64,000 nucleotides of DNA from Heliocybe sulcata. Taxonomy: Eukaryota; Basidiomycota; Agaricomycetes; Gloeophyllales; Gloeophyllaceae. A program made the position numbers and the translations under genes. This document shows positions 11,773-21,670 of this stretch, one piece after another. The stretch is taken from positions 1,348,926 to 1,412,925 of the forward strand of contig ML213506.1 in the NCBI GenBank assembly GCA_004369045.1, read 5' to 3'. Below the pieces are notes generated by a model that was not told where the DNA came from, ran no database searches, and saw only the letters and a list, made by a program, of their open reading frames with translations. How positions within the stretch are numbered: the stretch's first letter is position 1; each line of letters begins with the position of its first letter.

Positions 11773-13745
11773 TTACTCGTCATCCTCTTCGCTGTCTTCT
11801 TCGTCGTCTTCATCTTCTTCGGAGGTACCATCATTCTCGCTGCTGGCCCCTCCCGCTGCCCAGTCTGAGATTTCCAACTTCTCGTTTTTGTATGATCCTA
11901 TGAAGACAGCACATTAGACGAAGATATTGCGTAAACATAGCGTTAAGCCCTGGGACTGGTACTTACCACCCGACTCTACTTCATACCCTCCTTGCGTGAC
12001 ACACCACGACAGGCCTGCTTTGCTGCCAATCTTCGTATTCTTGCCGAGAATACAATTATCCAACTTCGCCCTGATGCAGTAACTGCATGAACAAAAGCCG
12101 ATGTTAACAAGGGGGGACCCTCCTTACCCTTCTTCGATTACGCAATGATCCAGCAAGACACAGCCGACAACCTTAGCCATTTTACCTACCATGCAGTGCT
12201 TGCCAATTACTGAGCGCTTGATACTTGTACGCTCCTCGATACGAGTTGACTCGCCGATGATGGAGTCACTGGATATTTGTGCTTTCGGGTCTATGAGAGC
12301 CCGGTCTGCTGGATCTGTGGGGAGCGTCCACTGGGCCTTGGAGAGGGTCTGGGTGGAGTAACTTAAGCCCTGAGAAAACAGAGATAAACAGATGCAGTTG
12401 AGAGAACGTACCGCTCGATTTAGTTCGAGTAAGCTACGGAGCGTGTTTGCTCTGGCAGCCAGCTCACTAGGGTCCCGGTGCATAACAAGACCTACGCGCA
12501 GACTCGCATCCGCACCATCCTTGTCCTCATCGGAGGTGGGTGATGGGGGTGCCGAGTATCCCACGTTTTTTTCGTCGAGAGGTGTGGTCTGATTTTTCTC
12601 GTGGAGAAGATCGTCTGGGATACCTGATGTAGAATGTCGTAGTGCCACGCGTTGGTCCAAAATATTCGTTGCAGGTGTTAGAACTAAAAAGAAAATGGCG
12701 ATGAATAGGAATCGCACATTAAGGATCATAGGAGGCATCGTTGTTACCTGATCCGTATCGTTCGCGTTTTGTACGCTGGTATTGCACTTTGCATAACCAA
12801 GGAAAGAACTCTTCGCGGAGGGAGTCGTACGTAGGCTTCTGCGCCAGCGCATCGAGGACTGATCTGCGGCATACGTATACATGAGAGTCTTGCAGACTTG
12901 AAGATAATCTTGTACGAGGATATCTGCATCAATAAGAGCTGGCTGAGTGAGAGATTCATGCAAGGCCAAAAGCTGGACAGACTTGGTGAGGAGGCCGATC
13001 CTAAGCTCAATTTCCTCTCCATTTCTATCTACATCGTCAGGAGTATCGACGTGAAGGAGGGTGCCGGTAACTGGGTCATACACGATAGGCGACGTGAAAT
13101 CGTGCTCGCCCCACTCATCTGGCGTTGCACCCTTCTCGGACCGATGAGGCGCAAACCAGCATGCAGTTGCTATGCATCCATCCGATATTGATTCAGTGCG
13201 GAATTTATTCAGTATTCTGGAGAGCGGCAGTGATGACGGCGGAACAAAGTCGCATGGGAGTACTACGAAGTCTTGCTGGATGAGATGCGTAAAGTGACGG
13301 AGGATGGTGCATGTTCCGACACTGAGATCTTCGGTTTCTTCGTACGGGTGGACATCTATGCGTAGCGACGTCGAGCTGCTTGAATGGATGTAATGAGAAA
13401 TGGCTTGGCGGTGAGCAGTTGGGCAGATCAATATGACATCTGGTTGATGTCCAGGGTCTAGAAGCTGAATAAACGGAGGAAATTCAGGTCGTACCTTTGA
13501 TGCCAGCCTGTTCCAACCATGTCAGAGGGAAGTCCAGCATAGGTTGGTTCGCGATTGGAAGCAGAGCCTTCGGACTGGGTTCGCCACCGGCATCACTGCT
13601 CAATGGCGACAACCTGGGGTAATATACATGTCCATTGCTGTGATTTGTTTTTATTCACCACTCACTCGTTTCCAAAGCCCGCTAATATCACGGCTACGAA
13701 TTCCGGGATATCGGGTTGCAAAGAGATAGTTTCACTGAAATCCAT
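11773..13745 (-). CDS. GCD1: eIF2B gamma subunit (GDP-GTP exchange factor for eIF2)
   Basis: The N-terminal exon (13666-13745) and second exon (13495-13613) read FVAVILAGFGNELSPL and EPSPKALLPIANQPMLDF, the pyrophosphorylase-like signature of eIF2B-gamma. The third exon starts at 13439. The C-terminal exons (12128-12369, 11967-12082, 11773-11897) encode left-handed beta-helix hexapeptide repeats (SSDSIIGESTRIEERTSI), and the protein ends in a run of Glu and Asp. A 42-nt intron (12370-12411) stays open in frame, so naive translation reads through it. Another intron must lie near 12690-12790, where a hydrophobic stretch is out of character. Its donor is not certain to me. eIF2B recharges eIF2 with GTP and is the target of stress-activated eIF2 kinases. 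It shares a 535-base divergent promoter region with the kinase gene to its right. Confidence 0.88.
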
Positions 13746-14280
13746 TCGTGGCAAGCTAGGCGAATATGCTTCTCTGACTATCAGGTAGCTGTACAAAACT
13801 CAGAAGCATTAGATCCTAGCTGTTTTGAAAGATTGCAGGACTCGCCGGTAGAGATCTTGAGCGAAGCAGAATGACTCAAATCTATGATTACCAAAGAAGG
13901 TAAGTATGTTCGTTGGGCGCCTGTTACGTAACGAAACCCTGCAAGGTTATTCCTGGCGGGTTGCGTTCCTTCAAGCGACCATACCTCTGGCGTCCGCTAT
14001 CTTCACGAAGTTACGACTGGCCTATGCACATGTACTCTATATCCTGAAGGCTACGACCTCTAAGGGCTTTTTACCTCTGTCGATATCCGTCTGTCTGCTG
14101 CCTGGTGTTCAATACGTATGGTCGGTGGGGCTTCCTTTGACTTGACAGACACATGGATCTCAAAACTGTATCGCAGACTGTTCTTGGAATTTGACTCAGG
14201 TTCTTAATTAGCCAAGCTCCTCTTTCGCGGCGTGGTCTTCGTGGAGCAACACAGGGCCCTCCCTTCAGGAATTTTCATAC
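13746..14280. other. divergent intergenic region, eIF2B-gamma / kinase
   Basis: These 535 bases separate two start codons that face away from each other, so the interval should hold both promoters. I see no coding segment, no clear TATA box and no repeat in it. Confidence 0.5.
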
Positions 14281-17244
14281 ATGGCGTCCCAACCTTCCGT
14301 TCACCAGCTCTACAAGCGTGTACAGGAAGTAGGCCGCGGAACATACGGATCTGTACATAAGGGTGTACACATACCTACTGGAAATGTCGTTGCTCTGAAG
14401 ATCATCAATCTCGACACCGCAGATGACGACGTAGCCGACATTCAGCGTGAGGTGGCTCTGTTAACTCAGTTGCGCGATGCCCCCAATGTCACCGAGTACT
14501 ATGGCTGCTACCTGGATGGGCCCCGAGTTTGGATAGTGATGGAATATGCCCAAGGAGGAAGTGTCAGGACCATCATGAAGTCATATTCCGACGGTACGCT
14601 TGAAGAGAGATACATAGCTATCATTACCCGTGAGGTCCTAGCTGGCCTCGGCTACCTCCACAAGGCTGGCGTCATCCACCGCGATATCAAGGCAGCTAAC
14701 GTTCTCGTCACTGCTGCTGGCAAGGTCATGATCTGTGATTTTGGCGTATCAGCTCTTCTCCCTACAACCTCCAGCAAAAGGAGCACGCTAGTAGGGACAC
14801 CTTACTGGATGGCACCAGAAGTCGCGCAGCCAGTGCCAAACTATGACACGAAGGCCGACATTTGGAGTCTTGGTATCATGATATACGAAATGGCTAAAGG
14901 CAGCCCTCCGCATTCCAATATGATGGCAGCCCAGGTTTTGCAACTTTTAGTGAAGGCAAAACCACCTCGATTAATCGAAGGCGAGGGCAGTAAGGACATG
15001 CGCGACTTTGTTGACTGTTGCCTTCGACAATTGCCGGTAGATGTACGTTAATGGCGCCTAAATTACTCCGTGGAAAACTGACTGTTGGCATTAGCGTCTG
15101 ACTGCTGAGGAACTGTCCAAGACAAAATGGATCAAGGCTGTCTCCAAGGCCCCTGTCTCCATCCTCGCCGCGCTCGTAACGCATTACGAAGAGTGGCTGC
15201 AGACCGGCGGATCTCGTGCTAGTCTCGCGCAGCCGCTCGATTGGGAGGCTGAAGAGTCAAGAGAGTAAGAGAGGCTATTGTTTGTGTCTTTGTCTATCAC
15301 GCTGACAGGTTATCTGCAAGTCTGATGAACGGCTCTGATCTCGATGAAAACCCATGGGAATTTGATACAGTTCGTGGGCACTCTATCATTGACCTGCCTA
15401 CCCTAGATTTGGGAGCACCACCAGAAGAGGAGGATGACGGGACTACCCACCCGACCATCCGCCCTCCTGCCGCGCAGCTGCCCACTTCTTTACGCCTTCT
15501 GTTTGACGATGAATCTTTATCCAGCACCCCCGCTGGTCTGGCGGGTATCGGAACTTCGACTATGAGTAGCCAGGCGTCCTCTGCTACGGCCTCGCTGTCC
15601 CCCTCGCCAGGTCTCGACAGAATGAGGAACCGGAGAAAGCCCACCTCGGACAACATGGACGACGCGCCGAACCTTCGGGGCAAATTTGTCTTCCCCCCTC
15701 CTGCCTCTGCGACACGCGACAAAACGAAGGTACCTGACATAGCACTAGATGCTGACGAGGAGGATCCGTATCTCACCAAATCTGAGCAAGGATCTCCTGC
15801 CACGCCTTCTGTTGATGCTGATCTGTGGAGAGAGTCTCCTCAAGGGACTGTCAGACCCAACCCGACATATCGCGAAGTCCGCTCATCGCGAGGTCTGCCA
15901 GACATTGAGATTCCCCCGCTCGTCTCAGACAATCACGACATCTCCATCGTCTCCGGAGGTACACCGAGCAGCGTGACCTCGCCGACCGTCGAGCCGCCGT
16001 CCGCCCCTCCCGAACGTCGGACACCGAACAGAAAGCGCTCTCAGAGTAGCGCGCCTGGTACGTCCCCGCGGGACTCTCCAGATATGTACAAGAGCGCACC
16101 GACAGTTCCTCGAGAACGCAATCTCGCATCACCTGCCGATTTCCATTTCCCTCCTACATCTGGCCCCAGGAGCGCTGCTCCGGCAAGCGCCAGCAGAGTG
16201 CCTCCGCGGACGCCGCAAGGATCTCTGCTCGGTGGCTCCCGATTATCGGCCACCACCGCTGCTCATCAGTCTGCCCATTCGCTGGATACGTCTACTGCGA
16301 ATCGGAACGATGCCATGCCTCTACCTCCATTCTTATCCAGGACGCGCTCAGCTAATCCAGCGTTGGACGGAACTGGTGGTGGTGGTGCTTTGCCGACCGT
16401 GATCAGGAAACCCAGTCTGAATAGGCAAGCATCGGTTGCGGTGATGGAGTCTGTACATGCCGGACCCCTGCCGCCGCCAGTGAAGCCGTTTGCGAGAAAC
16501 GGGAGGGATCGAAGCGGTAGCTCTGCTAGTGGAGCGAGTGGCAGTAGCGACGGGACAATGGCCCAAGTGCCCGGGTTGAAGGACGTTCTCAAGGTACGTA
16601 ATCAATATGTCTGTTACTGCGCCTGCCATACTTATCCGCGATGCAAGATACCCTCGTTGACGTCCGAACACCAGCTAGGCATGCCTGACCTCCTGCCCCC
16701 TTCACCGCTCTCCACGAACCAGACTTCGAGAAGCTACACGCAAGGACCTAGCCATCTTAACCACTCTGTCACGCCCAGCGAAGATACTCGCGACACACCT
16801 TCCCGGTCCGTGAACCTCGACTCCCCTGCGCCGCATAGCACACCACCGTCGCCGTCCGGGCCCCGCTTTAACTCCTCGGACACTGTGACGGCCCCGACCC
16901 AATATCAGGCATACTATTCCGACGATATGGCGACGGGCCCGGTGATCCAGCCGTTGGACATGGCCTCGTTGATGCTGTCGCACGAGTCAACGCACACGCA
17001 GCTTGCGCAGACCGTAGATGAGCTCGCGGCATGGTTGCAGGTCGTCGAGGTCGGGCTAACGGGGATACTGGATAGGGCGAATGAGGATATTATTGAGGAA
17101 GAGCGGGAGCAGGAGGAGCTTGCTGGTAGTCCTGAAGATCTGCAGCCCCCATATGCGAGAATTTTGGGTGGGTTTGCAAAGCCGCTTGATCCTGACGCGG
17201 TCTCTCACTCCGATGAGGTGGACGGCCTCGCTGCTGACGCATGA
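14281..17244 (+). CDS. germinal-centre (Ste20-family) kinase of the Nak1/Kic1 type
   Basis: Four exons (14281-15042, 15095-15264, 15309-16593, 16648-17244) give 937 codons. The kinase domain fills residues 8-270 with all key elements: glycine loop GRGTYGSV (18-25), catalytic lysine in VALKI (K40), HRDIKAAN catalytic loop, DFG, and the Ste20 signature GTPYWMAPE. A large low-complexity Ser/Pro-rich tail follows, then a short ordered block near KIPSLTSEHQLGMPDL and a helical C terminus. This layout fits fungal Nak1/Kic1 kinases, which act upstream of the NDR/LATS kinase in the RAM/MOR pathway for polarity and cell separation. A third intron (16594-16647) is 54 nt and open in frame, so it is easily mistaken for coding sequence. 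The exact subfamily is inferred from layout. Confidence 0.85.
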
Positions 17245-17349
17245 TGTGCGTTGGTATATATTTCATATTGCTGCATCTATCTAACCTGAAGCCAGTCTAA
17301 TTTGATGAATAAATAGGCAAGAACCGCGTCCGCGGGGAGGAAGGGGGGC

Positions 17350-18118
17350 TTAGATGAAGCTGTGCGTGGTGAGGTACTCGGTGATGAGGCGGACGCTCTC
17401 CGTTACGTCGGACTGGTCCGTTTTGATGTGGATCTCGGGTGTCTCGGGGGCTTCGTAGGGCGCTGAGATGCCCGTAAAATCTATCACAGCACAAGTGTCA
17501 AGACGCATGGAGTATGAAGAGGCAGTGGACGGGGTGAACCGACCCTTGATTTCTCCGGCCCTTGCCTTCTTGTACAAGCCTTTCGGGTCACGCTGCTCGA
17601 CGACGGAGAGGGGTGCGTCGACGAAGACCTCGATGAAGGCGAGTCCGGCCTGTTCGTGGAGCTGGCGGGCGACGGCGCGGTCGGCGCGGTAGGGTGAGAT
17701 GAAGGCGGTGAGGACGATACAGCACGAGTCGGCGAAGAGCTTGGAGACCTGGACATACCCTGTTAACGCAACTCCAGGTCGCCGGTAAAGGGCGAACGTA
17801 CCTCTCCAATGCGGCGGATGTTCTCGTTGCGGGACGCTTCGTCGAAGCCAAGGTCTTTGTTCAGGCCGAAGCGGATGTTGTCGCCGTCGAGGCGGTAGGA
17901 GAACTTGTGCAGGTGGAGGAGGTGCTGCTCGAGTGCGCAGGCGACAGTTGACTGAGTGCTCCTTCAAGATTGTATGTACCATATAGAGTAGATCAAAATA
18001 ATACCTTTCCAGATGCGCTGAGCCCGGTGAACCAGATGGTGATGCCCTTCTGGCTGAGGAGCTGGGCGCGCTCGGAGGCAGCGACGGAGCCGGGGTGGAA
18101 GGTGATGTTGGTGGCCAT
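17350..18118 (-). CDS. MET14: adenylylsulfate (APS) kinase
   Basis: Four exons (18005-18118, 17802-17951, 17544-17748, 17350-17480) give exactly 199 codons, the normal size for the enzyme. The P-loop GLSASGKST spans intron 1. The next exon carries [17 protein letters not shown], and the third holds [10 protein letters not shown] and [22 protein letters not shown]. After intron 3 comes the [12 protein letters not shown] motif. The enzyme phosphorylates adenosine 5'-phosphosulfate to PAPS in the cytosol for sulfate assimilation. Intron 3 (17481-17543) uses a GTCGGT donor. The gene converges with the kinase gene to the left, with about 105 bases between the stops. Confidence 0.95.
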
Positions 18119-18187
18119 TTGAGTGTTGGGTGGGTTGAGGAGGGCATTGCGGGTTAAGTAGCAGGAAATTCTCAGTGCGATGACCAC

Positions 18188-18574
18188 GTGAAGCGCCTCT
18201 ACACTCAGTCATCTACCATCATATCTCCTGCACTCAATCATGTCGTCTCTAGCGTCGCGACCACTCGCGAAGCCTCAATTGCGCCCCGGCACAGGCTCCT
18301 CGCGACGTCTTTATGGAATTCAATATGGAATACCCCTCGTAGTCGCACGGATATTCGGAATGGTGCCAAATGGGCGAGTGTTCTCTGGGCTACCTGTGTT
18401 TTCTGCTCTCTCGGCGGTGCGTCGTATCATTTATCTGAGACAAGACGTGGAAGACTTGCCAGGATGGGGGGTACCTCGCTTCCTGGAACACGAATAGGGC
18501 TATGTACGAAGTACTACAATGACAACGGACAGGTATACCACGGCAATCGCTTCCTATGTACCAGATCCCTTTAA
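18188..18574 (+). CDS. possible small gene of unknown function
   Basis: Two overlapping frames are open here on the plus strand, between the APS kinase start and the pyroglutamyl peptidase stop. The longer frame (128 codons from 18188) has one hydrophobic span ([20 protein letters not shown]). The other frame starts at 18240 with a basic, Ser/Arg-rich segment like a mitochondrial targeting peptide ([17 protein letters not shown]). A real gene might use the second start and splice or shift into the first frame, as small respiratory subunits have this shape. I cannot place such an intron, and I recognise neither product. It may be noncoding. Confidence 0.25.
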   Translation: MKRLYTQSSTIISPALNHVVSSVATTREASIAPRHRLLATSLWNSIWNTPRSRTDIRNGAKWASVLWATCVFCSLGGASYHLSETRRGRLARMGGTSLPGTRIGLCTKYYNDNGQVYHGNRFLCTRSL

Positions 18575-19591
18575 TGCTGCGCTACCCACACGATCGTCTT
18601 CTTCACGATCTCCGTCACCTCTTCTGTGCTCAGGGGCTGGTCGACGGGCGGGCAGTGGAAGAACAGGACTTTGGTGCGTTTCCCGCCTGCGCCTGACAAG
18701 TGCTGTTTCTGGTTGTTGGCCAAGGAGCAGTAGTAGGTGAAGTCGCAGAGGTAGCGGCCGGCGTCAAAGGATTGGCATATGTACTTTGGGGCAACCAGCG
18801 TAAGTCAGATAGGACGGGAACGGCCAGAGAGCGTACCTTTTCCCCTGGTTTTGTCTCCTTCAAATGCGCGACCAATTCTGCTACGTCTATCTCGGTCTTG
18901 ATCTTCTCCCCACAGTCCTCGTATCCTTTCCCGAAACCGCGAATCGGTTCCTTGTCTCCGCCCTCTGGTACAACGCCATTACTCCCCGTTAACCGCTGTC
19001 TTTCCATCTTCTCCGCTTCTGAGAGCTCTGCGCATCTCCCTTCCGCATTCTCCTGTGCAACAATGGGTGCCAGCTTCCCCGCGGCGTCTGGCAAGCGGTA
19101 CCCGTACTTGTGGCCCTGCGTCTCCATGCGCACATCGCCCGCTCTCGTAACTCCCACATGGAACACCAGATCATAACCCTCTTCCGGTGGCGGGATGGAC
19201 GGTAACATTGGATCGTCCGAGGCAGGCAGGACTGGCGGGCGGGTGTGGAACGCGGGCGCGTTCTCGAGAACCCATTCGTACTCGGTTGGGACTTGGAGCG
19301 CGGTGATGTGGATTTGTTTACTAGCAGGCGCGGGCTGCTCGAGAACGATTTGCTTGGACTCGGAGTAAGTGATGGGCGCTGGTGTGCCGTCGAGGATGAG
19401 GTTGTGGAGGGGCTTGACGGCAAGCCAGGAAGGGTTGATTTTGAATTGGCCGAAGGGCTGCGTGGTATTGTAGGCTGCATAAATCGATTTGCTCGAACGC
19501 TGAGGGAACAGCTTACCCCAAAGCCTGTCAGTAAGACGCGGTAGGGCTTATCGCCAGTTCCGTTAAGCACATCTGCGGGGATAACAGGCAT
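18571..19591 (-). CDS. pyroglutamyl peptidase I (peptidase family C15)
   Basis: Three exons (19517-19591, 18837-19457, 18571-18783) give 302 codons. The N-terminal exon ends in RVLLTGFG, followed by PFGQFKINPSW, the family's opening. HVGVTRAG lies mid-protein, as does the Lys-Tyr-Gly-Tyr region. Exon 3 holds SFDAGRYLCDFTYYCSL, with the nucleophilic cysteine in YLCDF, and then VLFFHCPP with the catalytic histidine. The cytosolic enzyme removes N-terminal pyroglutamate from peptides. The protein is longer than bacterial forms (about 215 residues) because of an inserted segment between the HVGVTRAG and cysteine motifs, which is common in fungi. It points the same way as the APS kinase gene. Confidence 0.85.
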
Positions 19592-19818
19592 GGTATGATC
19601 TCAGGTTTGGTCTGCAGCGCTCATGAGATATGTCTATCTCTCACTTTCGCACGTGCCTCCGTGCTAGTGCGCAGACTTCCGTGTATATACCGCCCGAAAG
19701 TTAATCATTGTAAATGCATTGAGACGTCGCGTTGCCTTACTTATGAGCGGCAGGAAATGTATAATAAAGCACAACGATTACGATTGCAAAGACATGACCA
19801 GCATCCAAGGCAAGCTTA

Positions 19819-21093
19819 TCATATCCATTCACACCCCAAGATCCTACCAACATCTGCCCATAGGTTGCTATCTCTCCAGTCGTCTGTAATCAGCTTCTCC
19901 AGCTTGGGAAACAGGCGACCTATGAATGCGGCGACCGCTTCCGCATCGCGGATCGATGAATTACCGAGGCAGAGATGACTCACAGGGGAAGTCCTGCGGT
20001 CATCGGTGGAAGCCTTCGACGCGTCGATGTCAATCTCAGTATCGACAGCAATGGTGAGCCTGGTCAGACAGGGACAATAGCGCGCAAACGGACTGAGACC
20101 GTGAATCGTGAAATGTGTGTATATGACGAAAGGCCAACGCCCAAAGTGGAGGCGTTCAATCAAAGGCCATGCTCGAGCCAGTTCTTCCACTTCATCGTCT
20201 CGGCCGTGCAAAGTGCATAGCGAGTCGAATTCGAGTGCTACGAGCTTTCCAAAGTGGAATAGACTTTGCTGGAGTATAGCTATATTCAGAGCGTAGTCGT
20301 CCGCGGTGCCACCGTCGTTTGTCTTTATCGTCAGTTCCGTAAGCGAAACGGGATCGCAATATTCCGCGACGGCTTTGACGGCAGCCTCGATGTCTTTCTC
20401 CTGTGCAGGCAGTTCCTCTCGGGAGTCCAGCTCCAGCTTCCCAAGAGAGTTTCTTCTCAAGAGGGAGAGAAAGTCCGCGCACTGAACCAGGCTACGCCCC
20501 CGAACCCGTAGGTCACGCAAGGAGAAGAATGGAGGATCACAAGAAGGGACCACGTCTGACTTTACGGCACAGTTCCATGACAGCGAGACATCGAGGGATG
20601 CCAAAAGCGGTAGTCCTGCAAGATTCACTAGATCCACAGCCAACAGCTGTATGTTCGAACGGAACGAGCGTAGATGTCTCAATCGTGAGCTGGAAGTTGT
20701 CAATGCAGTCGGAACGAATTCCGCTCTGTCGACGAATCGTTGGGAGATGGCAGAGAGCTCCAGATGCTCCAATCTCGGTACAGCGTCACCGAGATAGTCA
20801 CCGATTACGAAAAGAGACAAATCCTCTATGTCACTTTCGTGGAGGTCCAGATGAAGTGTCTTGAGAGTGCTGTTCAAGAGTACCCAGAGCGATGAGGTAC
20901 GGTTGGCCAAGATCCCAGCGACGCAGACCGTCAGTTCGCGTATATTGGGCAGCAGTTGGACCTTATAGCTCCGACTGTAGTCCGCCAGACTGTCAAGCAT
21001 AAAGCTGTGGACACCGTAAACGATGGTAAGGTCTTTGATACGTGCTCCGTACAACCGAAGACGTGACCACTCGGAAGGGACCATAGGCCGCAA
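19819..21093 (-). CDS. F-box-type leucine-rich-repeat protein, N terminus uncertain
   Basis: A single long frame of 424 codons has irregular leucine-rich repeats (RLEHLELSAIS, LPLLASLDVSL, KLVALEFDSL and KLEKLITDDWR) and ends SNLWADVGRILGCEWI. This architecture is typical of the large basidiomycete families of F-box/LRR-like proteins, which select substrates for SCF ubiquitin ligases. No clear F-box is visible. The frame stays open upstream of the first Met to a splice acceptor near 21108, and a possible preceding exon lies between about 21170 and 21370, so the true start may be further right. A decayed relative lies at 25550-26163. Confidence 0.6.
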   Translation of the reverse strand: MRPMVPSEWSRLRLYGARIKDLTIVYGVHSFMLDSLADYSRSYKVQLLPNIRELTVCVAGILANRTSSLWVLLNSTLKTLHLDLHESDIEDLSLFVIGDYLGDAVPRLEHLELSAISQRFVDRAEFVPTALTTSSSRLRHLRSFRSNIQLLAVDLVNLAGLPLLASLDVSLSWNCAVKSDVVPSCDPPFFSLRDLRVRGRSLVQCADFLSLLRRNSLGKLELDSREELPAQEKDIEAAVKAVAEYCDPVSLTELTIKTNDGGTADDYALNIAILQQSLFHFGKLVALEFDSLCTLHGRDDEVEELARAWPLIERLHFGRWPFVIYTHFTIHGLSPFARYCPCLTRLTIAVDTEIDIDASKASTDDRRTSPVSHLCLGNSSIRDAEAVAAFIGRLFPKLEKLITDDWRDSNLWADVGRILGCEWI

Positions 21094-21670
21094 CAGGAAC
21101 TGAATGTCCGATATATGATAAAAGAATTGTCTCGAAAGCCGTAGATATGGGCACTCACAACGGTGCCTTTTCTAGGGATGATGTCCGCTGGGGGAAATCG
21201 GGGTCGATATGGACGATCGGCATTTCCCGTGCCACTCACTTCTTGCCGCGACCTTTCCTCGCCTCCGACACTTGTGCATAAGTCTTGAGGCCTATTTCGA
21301 CCCTCGCCCTCCGAGCGTGGCTTCATCAGGTAGCGCAGATATCCTGACTCGATGACTGCGAGCCATCGTGTCTTGCATACTTGTTTAATTTTCATTCGCG
21401 ACCACCAGTACTTTCCGAACCTAGAGTGGATTGCTGCAAAAATGTCGAATGGGGAGGATTTTTGGGAGGCTGTCCAAAGCTTCTCATACCCTTGCTGTAC
21501 AATACGACTATTATGCATAAATACCACGTCAAGTCCCAGTGTAAGAGCGAGGGATGGGACTGAACCCGGATTTCGTATACTGGCCCTGATTAAGGATCGC
21601 CAATTCTACTACTTCACTCGCATCAGAGTATTAGAGCATATATATCCAAGAAATCTAGCATAGATCATGT
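21094..21670. other. intergenic, possible 5' exon of the LRR gene
   Basis: A minus-strand frame reading GYLRYLMKPRSEGEG..ADIIPRKGTV ends at a good GTGAGT donor (near 21160) that could splice to the LRR exon. It is low in complexity and not recognisable. The stretch 21400-21670 shows nothing. Confidence 0.3.

Noticed and set aside
16594-16647. Coding-looking insert in the kinase tail
   Set aside because: It starts GTACGT, ends AAG, is a multiple of three and breaks a conserved-looking segment; it is better read as an intron.
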